Of a stretch of DNA of 64,000 bases, positions 51,290 through 61,700 are shown one piece after another; the stretch's first letter is position 1; the number at the start of each line of letters is the position of its first letter. The notes beneath the pieces are model-generated. The model was not told the origin of the DNA. It did not search any database and saw only the letters and a list, made by a program, of their open reading frames with translations. The DNA lies in contig RPFO01000050.1 in assembly GCA_009746045.1 (NCBI GenBank), forward strand, positions 889,451 to 953,450. The letters are read 5' to 3'. A program made the position numbers and the translations under genes. This stretch comes from Mesostigma viride. Its lineage: Eukaryota > Streptophyta > Mesostigmatophyceae > Mesostigmatales > Mesostigmataceae.

Positions 51290-52240
51290 ATGAAGACGTT
51301 TCGCGTGGCCGCGGGCGTCAAGGACGTCCGTCTCAGCGTCCGGGCAGCGTCCGCCATCCCCACCAACTACTACGGCAAAACCAAGCGCGATACGCTGAGG
51401 AGGATAGCGCTCATGCAGGGGCTGCGTCCGTTCCGGGACGCCACACGCCAGGAGTTGGAGTGCGCGGTGTATTGCAACCAGCAGGCCATCCGCATCCAGC
51501 GGTGGGTGAGGCGGACGGTGCTGCCCTACGCCCGCGCCAAGAGGACGATCGCCGCCCACCTGTCGATGAGGGTGTCCAACAAGGAGGACCCCATCACGAT
51601 GGAGGATTTGCCGTCAAAGGAGAGGGTGTTCAAGTTCGTGCGCCCCACGCGGCAGGTAGTGGGGTTCGACGCGGTGCGGCTGGCGGAGTACATCATCGCG
51701 TCCGGGCGGTTCGAGGACCCGCAGACCCGGTTCCCGTTCTCGCCGGGGGACCTGTGGAGGCTGGACAGGCAGGTGCGGAGGCTGGGGTTCCAGCGCCACT
51801 CGACGCTGTACATCTACCAGCACCCGGAAGTGGTGAAGGCCATGCGCGACCACGAGTCGCTGCTGGTGGGACTGGACAGGATCTCCACGGACCTGGTCGC
51901 GAGCATGGTGGACATCGCGGGAGGGGAGGCGGCCGACGCGGAGACGCTCTCCATCGTGGCGACGGATTACGTCCCGCAGTGGAGGACGTACGTTCGCCAG
52001 TTGCGCGTGCTGGACGTCCACGCCGGCACCACCACCGCAGACACGTGCATCCGGATGGTGCGGGCCGAGTCCGGCAGCGACAAGTCCCCCGACCCGGCGC
52101 GGAAACAGCGGCTCGCGTGGTTGGAGGCGTTCATGACGTACTACATGCTGATCGACAGCGGGGTGCCCCCGGGCTTCACCCCGTCCCATCCGGGCCCCGG
52201 CCTTATCGACATCGCGACGGGCGATGTCGTGATGGATTAG
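51290..52240 (+). CDS. Viral protein with IQ-like and U-box-like motifs (316 codons)
   Basis: Start at MKTFRVAAGVKDVRL. IQRWVRRTVLPYARAKR near residue 80 resembles an IQ motif. EDPITMEDLPSKERVFKF near 102 followed by DAVRLAEYIIASGRFEDPQT and RFPFSPGDLWRLD resembles the DPIT...F...L...Y...DP.TR.P pattern of U-box-like domains in giant-virus proteins. That would suggest a ubiquitin-related role, but it is inference from a short pattern. Intact. Confidence 0.6.
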   Translation: MKTFRVAAGVKDVRLSVRAASAIPTNYYGKTKRDTLRRIALMQGLRPFRDATRQELECAVYCNQQAIRIQRWVRRTVLPYARAKRTIAAHLSMRVSNKEDPITMEDLPSKERVFKFVRPTRQVVGFDAVRLAEYIIASGRFEDPQTRFPFSPGDLWRLDRQVRRLGFQRHSTLYIYQHPEVVKAMRDHESLLVGLDRISTDLVASMVDIAGGEAADAETLSIVATDYVPQWRTYVRQLRVLDVHAGTTTADTCIRMVRAESGSDKSPDPARKQRLAWLEAFMTYYMLIDSGVPPGFTPSHPGPGLIDIATGDVVMD

Positions 52241-52299
52241 AAACGCGCGCTCACACAGTGGCAATTGTGTTTCATAGTATGTAGTATACACGGCTCGCG

Positions 52300-53144
52300 A
52301 TGTCTCATGTCATCCAGTTCCTGACGCCGGCCGACGGGGCGGAGGAGGACCCGCAGTTCAGCGGCAAGATCCGCGTGACGGATGATGGCAGAATTTCAGT
52401 TTTTGATGCCATGTCTGCTATCGGTGTATCACAGCCCAGGGTTGTCTGGCTACGCCTTGCTAAGGACCATCACGAGGTTGTTACATTCTGTAACAACCTC
52501 AAATTCCCTGGCTCCGGCCAGCGCCCCACCCCCGCGACCGATCGACAGGGGATGACAAAGATCATAATGCTGCTCCCCGGCAAGATAGCCGCCAAGTTCC
52601 GTGACAAGGTGGCCGTGCTGTTAGAGCGATACCTCAATGCCGACCGTTCCCTGGCCGAGGACATCCTGAGGAGGGGGGTGCGAACGATGGCTCCGTCACC
52701 AACCTGTGCGAGCACCCCCGCATCCGAAGCTGCTTGGCCACCAAGAAGCTGAATGGGTGCATCAAGGAGTACTCGGACAAGCACAAGGGCTGCGGTGTGC
52801 TCTATCCTGTGGTGCATGACATCAACAATGTGGCGGTGACAGGCAAGACCGCCAGGGAGCTCAGGACACTTCATTCGGCGACGGGCTCCTCGCGTGACCT
52901 GGAGACAGAGTCTCAGATGGCCGCCATGTACTTTCTGCAGATCAGGGAGGCCGAGAAGCTGAAGGCCGACGCCAAGTTGAACCCCGTGGACGTGGCCAAG
53001 CGAACTCGCGCCATGTTCGAGCCCGTGTTCAAGGCTGATGGGTTGCACGATCTCATGGCAGATGACAGCCGCATCATTGAGAATGCCAAAGTCATGCGCC
53101 TGAACCAACAGGCACAGAGAGAGGCCGCCATTGCTGCTAGCTAG
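52300..53144 (+). pseudogene. BRO-like viral regulator, plus-strand paralog, one frameshift
   Basis: MSHVIQFLTPADG, GKIRVTDDGRISVFDAMSAI, LKFPGSGQRPTPATDRQGMT, KIIMLLPGKIAAKFRDKVAV. The frame breaks in a six-G run near 52674-52679. The second frame carries LNGCIKEYSDKHKGCGVLYP, HDINNVAVTGKTARELRTL and SSRDLETES, the N...TG...RD module. It is closer to generic BRO-like proteins than to paralogs 1 and 2. The cause is a homopolymer indel, so a working gene and an assembly error cannot be told apart. Confidence 0.74.
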
Positions 53145-53173
53145 TTACAGCGTGCGCTTTGGGACGGGTTTAA

Positions 53174-53613
53174 ATGAGCACTTATGCAAAGATCGAGACG
53201 TGCATGTCATTCCCAGAGGATGAAGTGACCGTAGTTGAGTCGCGACCGGGATTGTTCACCTTTTTTTACCCCTGGGGAGAAAGAGCAGGCTCGATGAGCG
53301 TGGGAAATTCCGTACCCGAGCGCGTGGACATGAGGGGAGAGCGCGTATCGGCGAACAGATACCGAGCGTGCGATAACCCTCGATGTGAGCAAATTTTGGA
53401 GAAAATGCAAAAGTGCGGGAGGTGTAAAAAGGCGCACTAGCGCACTACTGCTCCAAGGAGTGTCAAGTGGAATCGTGGAAGCTCCACAAGACTGGGTGTG
53501 ACAGTTTGAGATATGAATGGGATGAATGGAGCGAACGCATGAACGCGGCGGTGAAAATGGCATACAATCAATGGGTGTTAGCGAGGTTTCGAGAGATAGT
53601 AGACGACACTTGA
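53174..53613 (+). pseudogene. MYND-finger protein, broken by an 8-bp tandem duplication
   Basis: MSTYAKIETCMSFPEDEVTV, then VESRPG and FYPWGERAG, then the first MYND half (CDNPRCEQ ... CGRCKKAH). GCGCACTA is duplicated (53430-53445), which adds a stop. Past it the other frame gives the second half, YCSKECQ then WKLHKTGC. MYND fingers bind proline-rich partners in chromatin regulators (family knowledge). Twin of the minus-strand gene at 53761-54094. Confidence 0.72.
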
Positions 53614-53633
53614 ATTGTCACAAGTTGAATAAT

Positions 53634-53679
53634 ATGAACCAACAGGCGCACAGAGAGACTGCCGTTGTTGCTGACTAGT
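53634..53679 (+). pseudogene. C-terminal scrap of another BRO-like gene
   Basis: NMNQQAHRETAVVAD followed by a stop parallels LNQQAQREAAIAAS at the end of the 52300-53144 gene. Shows that the BRO-like gene's end was duplicated around the MYND gene. Confidence 0.6.
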
Positions 53680-53760
53680 TCTTGCGATTGTATAATCGAA
53701 TCAAACGATCCACGTTTTTGTACCTCTGTGTCAATTAAGTTTTTCAATCTCCTCTATAAT

Positions 53761-54094
53761 TCATCGCTTGTACGCCATACCGACCATAACTATATAGTCT
53801 AGATTTTTCCCATCCCACCAACCGTCTCGCAAAATGTCACACCCCAACTTATGCAGTTCCCACGCTTCCACTTGGCATTCTTTAGAGCAGTACCACGCGT
53901 GCTTGCACTTTCCGCACTTCTTCATCTTTTCCGATGCATGCCTCGCACCGTGTGTTATTGCAAACTCTCTTCGGGAATGGATTCAAGCCCCCCGCAACTC
54001 GGTGTAGGTGGCCGACCTTTTCGCCCCATGGGTACAATATATCCCAGACATCCTGTCGCGACTCTACCAGTGTAAGTTTGCCGTCTTCACTCAT
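53761..54094 (-). pseudogene. Second MYND-finger protein, one frameshift
   Basis: MSEDGKLTLVESRQDVWDIL then YPWGEKVG parallels the plus-strand twin. CNNTRCEA, then after a one-base shift near an AAAA run CGKCKHAWYCSKECQ and WELHKLGC complete the MYND finger; the tail ends VMVGMAYKR. The pair lies tail to tail and differs in sequence, so it is an old duplication. Confidence 0.7.
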
Positions 54095-54129
54095 CGTTGC
54101 TATAAGACGTTTGTAACATAGTTGGCATC

Positions 54130-54262
54130 ATATACCCGAATGTACCAGAATATGGTTTGGCACAGGTTGGATCTCTCAGATCCAACTTCCGTTTTCCTGG
54201 GGCTGGACAGCGAGAAAATAGATGCCGACCCCTGGCGTTGATGTTGAGGTTATTGAGGTATG
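54130..54262 (+). pseudogene. BRO-like fragment around the GQRE motif
   Basis: LRSNFRFPGAGQREN matches FRFPGQGQRET. After a frame change PTPGVDVEVIEV parallels the PTPATDRQGMTKII segment. Surrounding parts are gone. Confidence 0.55.
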
Positions 54263-54314
54263 AGTGTATGCCGTGCGCCTCCACGCGAGTTCAAATCAGG
54301 ACGCATAGTAGCAG

Positions 54315-55380
54315 ATGTCGACAAAACTCCTGCCCGTGGATATAGAGGACGCGGACGACGGCGCGGGTGGTGGATCTAGAATAAACGCCCCCATGGTGCG
54401 AGGAGGCGCGATGGACAACGTGGACATAGTGGACGACGACGGCGGCGAGTGGCCCGGCCCCGTCGGCGCGGTGCCGCTGCACTCTAAAAAGAGCAAGCAC
54501 AAGGACAAGAAGGGGGGGGGAGGAATAAATCGAGCAAGGAGGACATGTTCGACATGCTGGCCAACCCGAAGAAGACCAAGTCGATGTTCTCGGCCCCCCC
54601 GGCTCATCAGCCGATGGAGAAGGGGTTCCAATTCGACCAGTACGGCGACTACGACGGGTACGGCGACGACGAGGGGTACGAGGACGATCTGCATTACGGC
54701 GAGGACGTGATCGACGACGAGGCCATGATGCCCAGGAAGAGCCCGCAGGAGGTCCACGCGGAGAAGCTGGACCTCCTGCACAAGCTGCACAGGTACAAGG
54801 ACAAGGGGTTCGCCGTTCCCAACTTCGATATGCGCGCGGACATCGACGAGATGCGGTTCGAGTGCGACAAGGTGGCGCGCTCGATCGAGACCAAGAACGC
54901 CATCAACACGATGCGGCAGATGCTGGTGGCCACCACGTCCGCGATGCAGTTCTTCAACAACCGGTACGACCCGATAGGCCTCAAGCTGGACGGGTGGTCG
55001 GAGAGCATACTGGCGAACGTCACGGATTACGACGGGGTGTTCGAGCGGCTGTACGACAAGCACCGGCACCGCGTGTCGATGCCGCCGGAGATGGAGCTGA
55101 TGCTGATGCTGGGCGGGTCGGCGATGATGTTCCATATGTCCGCTTCGTTCGCCAGTTCTGGGCTGCCCTCCATGACCGAGATCGCCAAGACGGACCCCGA
55201 GCTGATGAAGAGCATCGTGAAGATGATGATACAGAAGCAGGAGGCCGCCGGGGGGGGCAGCAGGCTCCTCCGCCTCCTCCGCGTGAGAGCGACGACGGCG
55301 CGCCGGGGGGCGGAGGGGGGAGTGGCGGGTACGTGATGCGCGGGCCCATGCTGTACAGGCCGGACGTGGCCCCCCCGTGA
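54315..55380 (+). pseudogene. NCLDV conserved protein of the DUF5767 type, two homopolymer frameshifts
   Basis: Acidic N-terminus (STKLLPVDIEDADDGAG), then after an eight- or nine-G run near 54514 the core: MPRKSPQEVHAEKLDLLHKL, MRADIDEMRFECDKVARS, QFFNNRYDPIGLKLDGWSES, DYDGVFERLYDKHRHRVSMP, GGSAMMFHMSASFASSGL. These blocks (YDP...LDGW, DYD.VF..LY.K, PE...L...SA..FH) match the giant-virus family I recall as DUF5767, found in virions of several NCLDV groups. A G run near 55246-55253 shifts into a Pro/Gly-rich tail ending VMRGPMLYRPDVAPP. The strongest single pointer to NCLDV origin. Confidence 0.78.
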
Positions 55381-55382
55381 AC

Positions 55383-55643
55383 ATGGACAGGGTGGTGCAG
55401 GAGGCCATGCCGCCCAGCCCGCAGAGGGACAGTGTGGTGCAGATCATCGACGACGGGGGCGAGAGCGCGTACGACGACGCGTCCGTGGCGGGGGACGACG
55501 TCCGCACGGTGCAGGTGGACGCGGGCAAGAAGAAGCCGAGGAAGCGGGGCGGGGGGGCAAGAAGGCCGCCGCCAGCGACCCCACGAAGGTGGTTTGGACC
55601 TGTGATGCGTCTAGAGCCAGTGGATTATCAGTCGGTGCTATGA
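55383..55643 (+). CDS. Small viral protein with basic stretch (86 codons)
   Basis: Starts MDRVVQEAMPPSPQRDSVVQ three bases after the preceding stop. Acidic middle, then KKKPRKRGGGARRPPP and VMRLEPVDYQSVL. A seven-G run at about 55553 could hide a frame change, so the C-terminal 30 residues are uncertain. Function unknown. Confidence 0.5.
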   Translation: MDRVVQEAMPPSPQRDSVVQIIDDGGESAYDDASVAGDDVRTVQVDAGKKKPRKRGGGARRPPPATPRRWFGPVMRLEPVDYQSVL

Positions 55644-55656
55644 AAGCGTGTACACC

Positions 55657-56165
55657 ATGGACATCGACGCATTAATCGACACACTGCCAGTGTACGAGTT
55701 GGGAGAGGGGACCCTCAACCAGGCCCTCGAGGTCCTCGTGACGCCCCCGCGTGAAGAAGTCGGCGAGGGCTGGACCCAGTGTGTCGCGTATGAACCGTCC
55801 ACCAAGTACATTGTCAACCACATCCCGGTCCTCGAGGTAGACGGCCAGACTGGCGACTCGATATTCAAACTCGACCGCTTGCCGACGTGCGATGTGATCA
55901 GAGACATCACGAGCGACGTCCGGGTCAAAGTAGTCGTTGGCGAGGATGAGTTCGACCCCGAGTCCCTCACTGTCGTCCCCTTTCTATCCATGTACACGTA
56001 CACGGGCTCAAGTTCTACCTAGACGGACGAAACCCGCCCAAGCAGTTCAGCGTAAAGTATCGATGCTTTCTTCTGGACGAGAAGAATCGACTACTTGCCC
56101 GTGCCGCCCCGCTTGTGACGACCAGGACGCACGTGTACCGTGACGGAACGGCCTTGAGGCGCTAG
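55657..56165 (+). pseudogene. Hypothetical viral protein, one frameshift near the C-terminus
   Basis: MDIDALIDTLPVYELGEGTL ... VVGEDEFDPESLTVVPFLSM, then a one-base shift near 56012 into FYLDGRNPPKQFSVKYRCFL and a basic end (HVYRDGTALRR). About 169 residues if joined; beta-rich composition. No family recognised. Converges with the nuclease gene, 2 bp apart. Confidence 0.58.
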
Positions 56166-56167
56166 AA

Positions 56168-56733
56168 TCAAAGCACCACACCGGCGCGCCTCTCGGACGC
56201 CGGCCGCGGCTTCACCAGCTCCTCGTCCAGCATCACCTTGTTGATGCACGTCCCGTCCAGGTCGTAGAGCACGCCCAGCACGCGGCCGAAACAGTCGAAC
56301 CCGCGGCACTGGACCGTGACGAGTTTCTGGTTGCGCGCGTCGATCATGGTCTGCACGTCCTTGACCGACTTCTGTGTGTCGGCCAGTTCGACGTTCACGT
56401 CCGTCGTCAACTGCACCAGCCTGTTCCTGGCCCTCATGGCGCGCATCCTGATTTCGTCCCTGTTCGGCAGATCGTGCGCGGGTGCCAGCTCGTCGGCGTC
56501 CGTGCCCCACATCCTGACCGTCAGCAGGGTGGGCAGGTTGTCCCATGGGGACAGCACGGCCACCTTCACGGTGTCCCCGTCGTACACCCTGACCACCTTG
56601 GCCGGGGAGAACACGTGGCCGTCGAACGAGAAGGGGGTCAGTTCCTGCAGTGTTAGATTTCTGAGCGCCTCTTTCGCGCCCGGTTGTGGCGATGGCTGTA
56701 CTTTTTTTTGAGACCGAGTTTCCTTAGCAACAT
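56168..56733 (-). pseudogene. Staphylococcal-nuclease-like (SNase/TNase) protein, N-terminal frameshift in an A run
   Basis: From 56614 the open part has VVRVYDGDTVKVAVL, VRMWGTDADELA, FDCFGRVLGVLYDLDG and NKVMLDEELVKP, which are SNase-fold landmarks. The catalytic set Arg34, Glu42 and Arg111 (ORF numbering) is present. An upstream ATG at 56733 (MLLRKLGLKKK) leads, after an A8 run at about 56702-56709, into LTLQELTPFSFDGHVF in the SNase frame, so the true start is probably there. Would cleave DNA or RNA with Ca2+. Helical insert of about 50 residues between Glu42 and Arg111 is long for the family. Confidence 0.74.
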
Positions 56734-56912
56734 TCCAGCTTTATTCAATGGACATATTTAAATAATTCAGTCAATTGATCAACACACGCATTCTCACACG
56801 AGTTTCAATATATCTTCCCTGGTCATGGCCACACCCGATTTGATGAGCACTTTGTCGTACCATATGCCGAGACCATATACATCTGCCGCACCATCACCGC
56901 CCCTGTCTAACA

Positions 56913-57580
56913 TTAGTTGGGGATTTGCCCCCCCACATCACTGTTGTTTGACGTGAAGATGAGCGTACCATCTTTGTACACTTTAAGCGTCGTGCCTTGA
57001 TTGGTGATGGCCAAATGAAACGGGACCGTCGCCACCGTCGTCGTCGTTGTAAAGGGCAGGCCGTTGCTATTGCCGTCATAAACTGTAAGATAGCCGCCGT
57101 TTATCGCATAGACGATGATATTGCCATACCATACAAGGTACTTCTCATTTTCATTATGAGGGCGATCCGCCGATAGATCCAATTTTGGAATCACGTTCAC
57201 GCAAAAGGTGAAAGTACCGGTGGGCACGCCCGTCACGTAGGGGGCCTGCCCGTCGCAACCTTGAGGACACCTTCTGACACCACCGCGTTCTCGAAAGTTT
57301 TTACGGGTGTCCCAACAATGCTCGCGGCGGACGTGGTGAAATCCCATTGGTACTCGTACGTATCGTCTTCCCATATCGCAAAAAACAATTCGTGGGCCTT
57401 TCTATTCGGGTCAAACACCCTGCATTCCAACCATTCAACTCCCAGGTCGTCATTCCAGGCGGTTACGAACTCGGCGAGTTGGCCGAGTTGGAAGGGGTTC
57501 GTGGAGGAGAGAGTGGTTCGGTCGGGGAAAATAATCGACTTGTTCACCTCCAGTCGGTCGATGGTTTTCGTGGACGACAT
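56913..57580 (-). pseudogene. Fibre-like viral protein with a LamG/ConA-like domain, one frameshift
   Basis: N-terminus MSSTKTIDRLEVNKSIIFPD, a style seen at the start of fibre-type proteins. After a frame change near 57240 (in CCGTCGCA, next to GGGGG) the domain TGTFTFCVNVIPKLDL ... VPFHLAITNQGTTLKVYKDG reads like a lectin/LamG jelly-roll. Ends at SNNSDVGGQIPN. First of three fibre-type genes in a row. Probably a virion surface protein. Confidence 0.62.
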
Positions 57581-57610
57581 GAGTGGTCGATATACAGGGC
57601 GGATGTTTTT

Positions 57611-58701
57611 TCACGCGTCGAAAACGCAGATCGTCTTGTCGGGGAGGCCGGTACTCAGCACGCGCTTCTTGATCTGCAGCTGGCCGCCCACGACGGTGAA
57701 CTTGTACCGCACGTCGCCTGACCCCAGCTCGAATGTGTCCGCCTCGGCCCCAAAAATGCCAGTCGCGGGCTTCACCACGATGTCCACCGGTGAAATCATA
57801 GGGGGGGTTGACAGTGTGATGGCCCCCGATTGGTCGTTGTTATTGTGGGATATCTCCAGGTAGCCGTGGGGGTTGTTTGTATCGTCTTCTGGCAGCACGA
57901 AGATGGGCTTGTTGGGGTATATCTTCACAGTCGCGTGCGAGTCGATCACCACGTCAGCACCCCTCATCCTCAGTTGGCTTCCAGATTCGAGGGTGAGGTC
58001 GGCATTGGAGGTTGTTGTTATCCTCCCGCGCGTCACGCTAGCTCCGGTTGAAGCGAAACTATCATTGTGATGGATCCCGAGGTTTATGGAGGCCGGCTCG
58101 TAGGTTGTGGATGATGGTTCCATACGCCGCCCCATGACCTTCACGGCATCCCCCCCTCATCCGACGTCCCATCACCATGGTACGCGTGCAATTCTCCCAA
58201 TGTGATGACGTGGCGTTTGGGAGCATACTTGTTAGTATTAAACAATCCGTTTCCCGCAAGTATCAGGTCACTCGTCGTGGACCTCAATATCGTATGAGAT
58301 GGTGCCACTGTTGTAACAGTTTGGTAGTTGACATCGTGATTGTCAGCCACGAGCCCCTCAAACTTAATGCTACCGACCGGGGTGGGGACAGTCTCGATGC
58401 CAGCCAGCTCACTGCTGACCCCCGAAACACCCACGAGCCCCGCTGAAGTGAACCCCATCCTGGATGCCCCCGCGCCCCCTCCGCCAGTCGTGCTCTCCAG
58501 ATATGCACTAGTCGCGCCAATGACCAGCTTGGCGCCGAGACTGCCATCCGGGTTGACCGCCTGGAGAGCGGTGTTTCCATTCTCTTGGACGATCTTGAGT
58601 GACGCGTTTTGTGTCGAGTCCTGCGAGATGCCGGTCAGCTCTCGAGTTTGAATCGCCTTGAAAAAAAGCCTGCCGTTTGCTTGCTCCAAGTTGGGAGGCA
58701 T
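57611..58701 (-). pseudogene. Fibre-like viral protein (about 362 residues), one frameshift in a C7/G7 run
   Basis: MPPNLEQANGRLFFKAIQTR, then repeated short beta motifs (ASLKIVQENGNTALQAVNPD, LVIGATSAYLESTTGG). After GGGGGGG near 58149-58155 the other frame continues to SQLRMRGADVVIDSHATVKI and ends RYKFTVVGGQLQIKKRVLST with KTICVFDA. The short G-x-L-x-V beta repeats are typical of trimeric fibre and tail proteins. TATATAAAAC lies just before the start. Paired with its neighbours as a virion surface module. Confidence 0.63.
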
Positions 58702-58753
58702 GACGCGGTTTTATATATCGATTGTAAAAAAAATAGCCTCCCACAACCACACC

Positions 58754-61700
58754 TTAACGCTTGTTGGTCAGATCCATAACCGGGTCCACGGTGCTAGAAC
58801 CGATGGCGCCAAGGGAGTTCACGGTCAAGGCCCCCGTTCCGTCCTCGCTGACGGGGAGGATGTTACCGAGCATCGTGTTCGTAGTACTGGCCATGGACCC
58901 CTGGGTCTTGACGATCTGCAGCGTCTCGTCGTCCGCAATACGGAAACCGTACGTGACGGTGAGAGGGCCGGAGTCGTACTCGCTGGAGTACCTGTACAGC
59001 TGCGTGTCGGCGATCTGCTGTGCCGTCATGCTGTTGAGGGCGGTGTCCACTAAGCGCCAGTTCTTGTAGCCAACGTTGAGCGTGGGAGTCGTGACGGTGC
59101 TGGTCACGTCGTACGTGCTTCGAGGACCGAGATAAACACCCCGGGCGGAAGCGGTGCTGCTCAGGATAGCGCCGGTGTTGGCGGCACTGATGGTCGTGGC
59201 GACGTTGCCGGCGATAGTCCTCCACGGCAGCATGACGGCGGCGTCGGAGCTGGACTTGAGCTGGCCGTTGATGAACAGCTGCGGCTCGGTGGCGGACAGG
59301 TGGACACCCAGCACAAACTCGGACGAGCCCACGACGGGGTTCACGGTCTCGGTGTACGATGTCCCGTTGAACATCAAGATGCGGCCCGATCGCCAGGCCC
59401 ACACGCTGACGTACGCGCCGGCAGTGGCGGGGTCGCCGACGGTGAGCAGCTCCACCATGTCCTTGTTCGATTTGGTGGAGCCGCCGACGCCGCAGAGGAA
59501 AGGGGCCGTCATCGCGGTGCCGGTGCCCGTTCCGATCGACCCCCCGCGCTGGCTAGGGACGTGATGGGCTTCACGATGCCGGTCACCAGGACACCGGAGC
59601 CGTTGGCCGCGGACCCCCTGGTGATGGATGTCTTGCTGTAGTTGGATGTGAGATAACCGGCGGTGCCGTAGAACGTCTGGAAGTACCCCCCGAGTGGGTG
59701 GGAGCGGACATCGGAGCGCTAGTCGGTAGGCCTGTAGGAGCATTGTAGTAACGGGCGTAGTCCACCACGACCGACTGCAGACTCCCGGGATCGAGGTTGT
59801 TTCCGAGGCGGAGGTAGTTATTGGTGCTATTGATAATCGCGTTGGCAATGGCCTGTGGCGCGGTGACACCTGCAGCTGGGACGGCATTCGGTGTCAAATT
59901 AACTCCACTCCGTCGTACCAGAATTGAAACAGAGTGGCCGGGTCGTTCTGAGTCCCGCTCGCTGTAACGCGTTTCCGATACAGCTTGTACGTGTGGTAGT
60001 TGGTGTCATTGGGGGCGGTGACGTTCGTTCCCTTGACGGAGGTCGCGTAGGCGGTCAGGTTGGAGAACGGGATCGAAATAACCCTCGCAGTGGTTGAGGT
60101 ACTGCTTCTGGCCTCGATGTACAGATACCACACGCTCGAGACGTACGTGCAATACATGGTGATGCGGTTACATACCCCGTTCAAGTCATCCCCGATGTCA
60201 AAAATGCAAAATTTGGTCGTGGGCACGCTAGATGCGTTTTTACGCTTGCCTCCACCACCCACGCGCCGTACCCGTCGTTGGATGTCCCGCAGTCTAGGTC
60301 TACCATCCGGGCAAAAATCGTGTTGGCCGCCGCCGCAGAGGCTGTCGGTATGGTAATCTCTCCGCCAACTGTGGAAACCGACGTGTACAATTCAGCACTC
60401 GAGCCTGGTCCCGTGCTGAATGTGGATGTGCCGCTGAATTGCCACTCCCCGAGCCAGATGTCTGTGCCGGTGTTGGTGAAGCCGTTCTTGAACCTCGCGT
60501 AATCCACCGTCACTGCCGCGGTAAGTGCCGGCCGCTGAGTGTTGCCGAGACGGAGCCAGTTTTGGGTGGTGCTCACGAGGGGTGCGTGGGACAACTTGGT
60601 GCCATTGTTGATTATGACCCCATTAGAGCCCGTGTTGACGTTGATCTGACGTCCATCCACCCAAAGGTTGAAGTAAGTGTTTTCAGTGCCCGGGGCAATT
60701 TCCCCCTGAGAGGCGCCAACCGCGATACGTGACAGGCGGTAGGTGTGGTAGTTGCCGTCGTTGGGATTGATTGCGGGGGCGGTCGCGAGTTGGTTGGTCG
60801 CGATGGGGATCAGCAAACTGTCATCGCCGGCTCCGGGACACTCCGTTCTCAGGCACAAACCATTCGAGCCGTTAAGAAAGAGTGCGACTTGGTTACCGCC
60901 GCCGCGCCAAGAAGTCTTGGCCCAGTTTAAAGAGGAGGACGTCGGAGGTGTTATTAACGGTCGTTTTCACTCTCGCCTCGACCGTCCATAGCCCCAGCCC
61001 GTTGTTTGCCGTGCCCGTGTCGAGGTCGGGTAGCTGCACATAAAAGGCGTTGGTGGCCGATCCTTGAGCTGGAACCTGCAGCGAACTATTGCCAACATAG
61101 CCCGTCTGTGGCGATATAGTAAACGCCCCGCTCGTCCCCGTGCCGGTGTTCGCTAGCGGATCCGTACCCGTCAGATCCCAGGTATCCAGCCACGTCTCGG
61201 AGGCCGCAGCCGATGTGGCGGAGTACGCCAGGTTCAGCGCCGACACAGAATCCACGGTCGAGAAGTTGGGCGTGGTTCCGGTGTAGGCGGACATGGGCCA
61301 CATATTCGGCTCGGTCATGGCGGCCGGTGCGATGCCGGTCTTGGCAGGCAGCGAGCTGAGAAGGATGCTGGACCCCGGCGCCTTCCGCAGACTGGCGTCG
61401 ATCGTCCGGGAGAGCATGAGCTGCCCGCCCTTCACCTGCCAGTAGGAGCCGGTGTGGTCGCCCTTCTCCTGTGTGGTTCCCTTCTGCCACGTGATCGAGC
61501 GGTCGCAAGGGACGTTGTTGACGGCGCCGTCGCCGAGGACGCTGACACCCGCCCCGTCGGTCACCGTGTTGGAGGGGGCGGTCACGGTCTCGATTCGGAT
61601 GTCGTCGTACGAGACTGCGCAGGTGAACGTGTCCCGCCGAGAACGAAGGCGGGGGTGGCGAGAAGGTCGAGAAGAGCGATACCGTCGCCGGTGGTGCTGA

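Noticed and set aside
51247-52284. 345-codon plus-strand ORF overlapping the IQ/U-box-like gene
   Set aside because: Shadow frame with GC-driven Gly/Ala/Arg bias; the 51290-52240 frame has normal composition and motifs.
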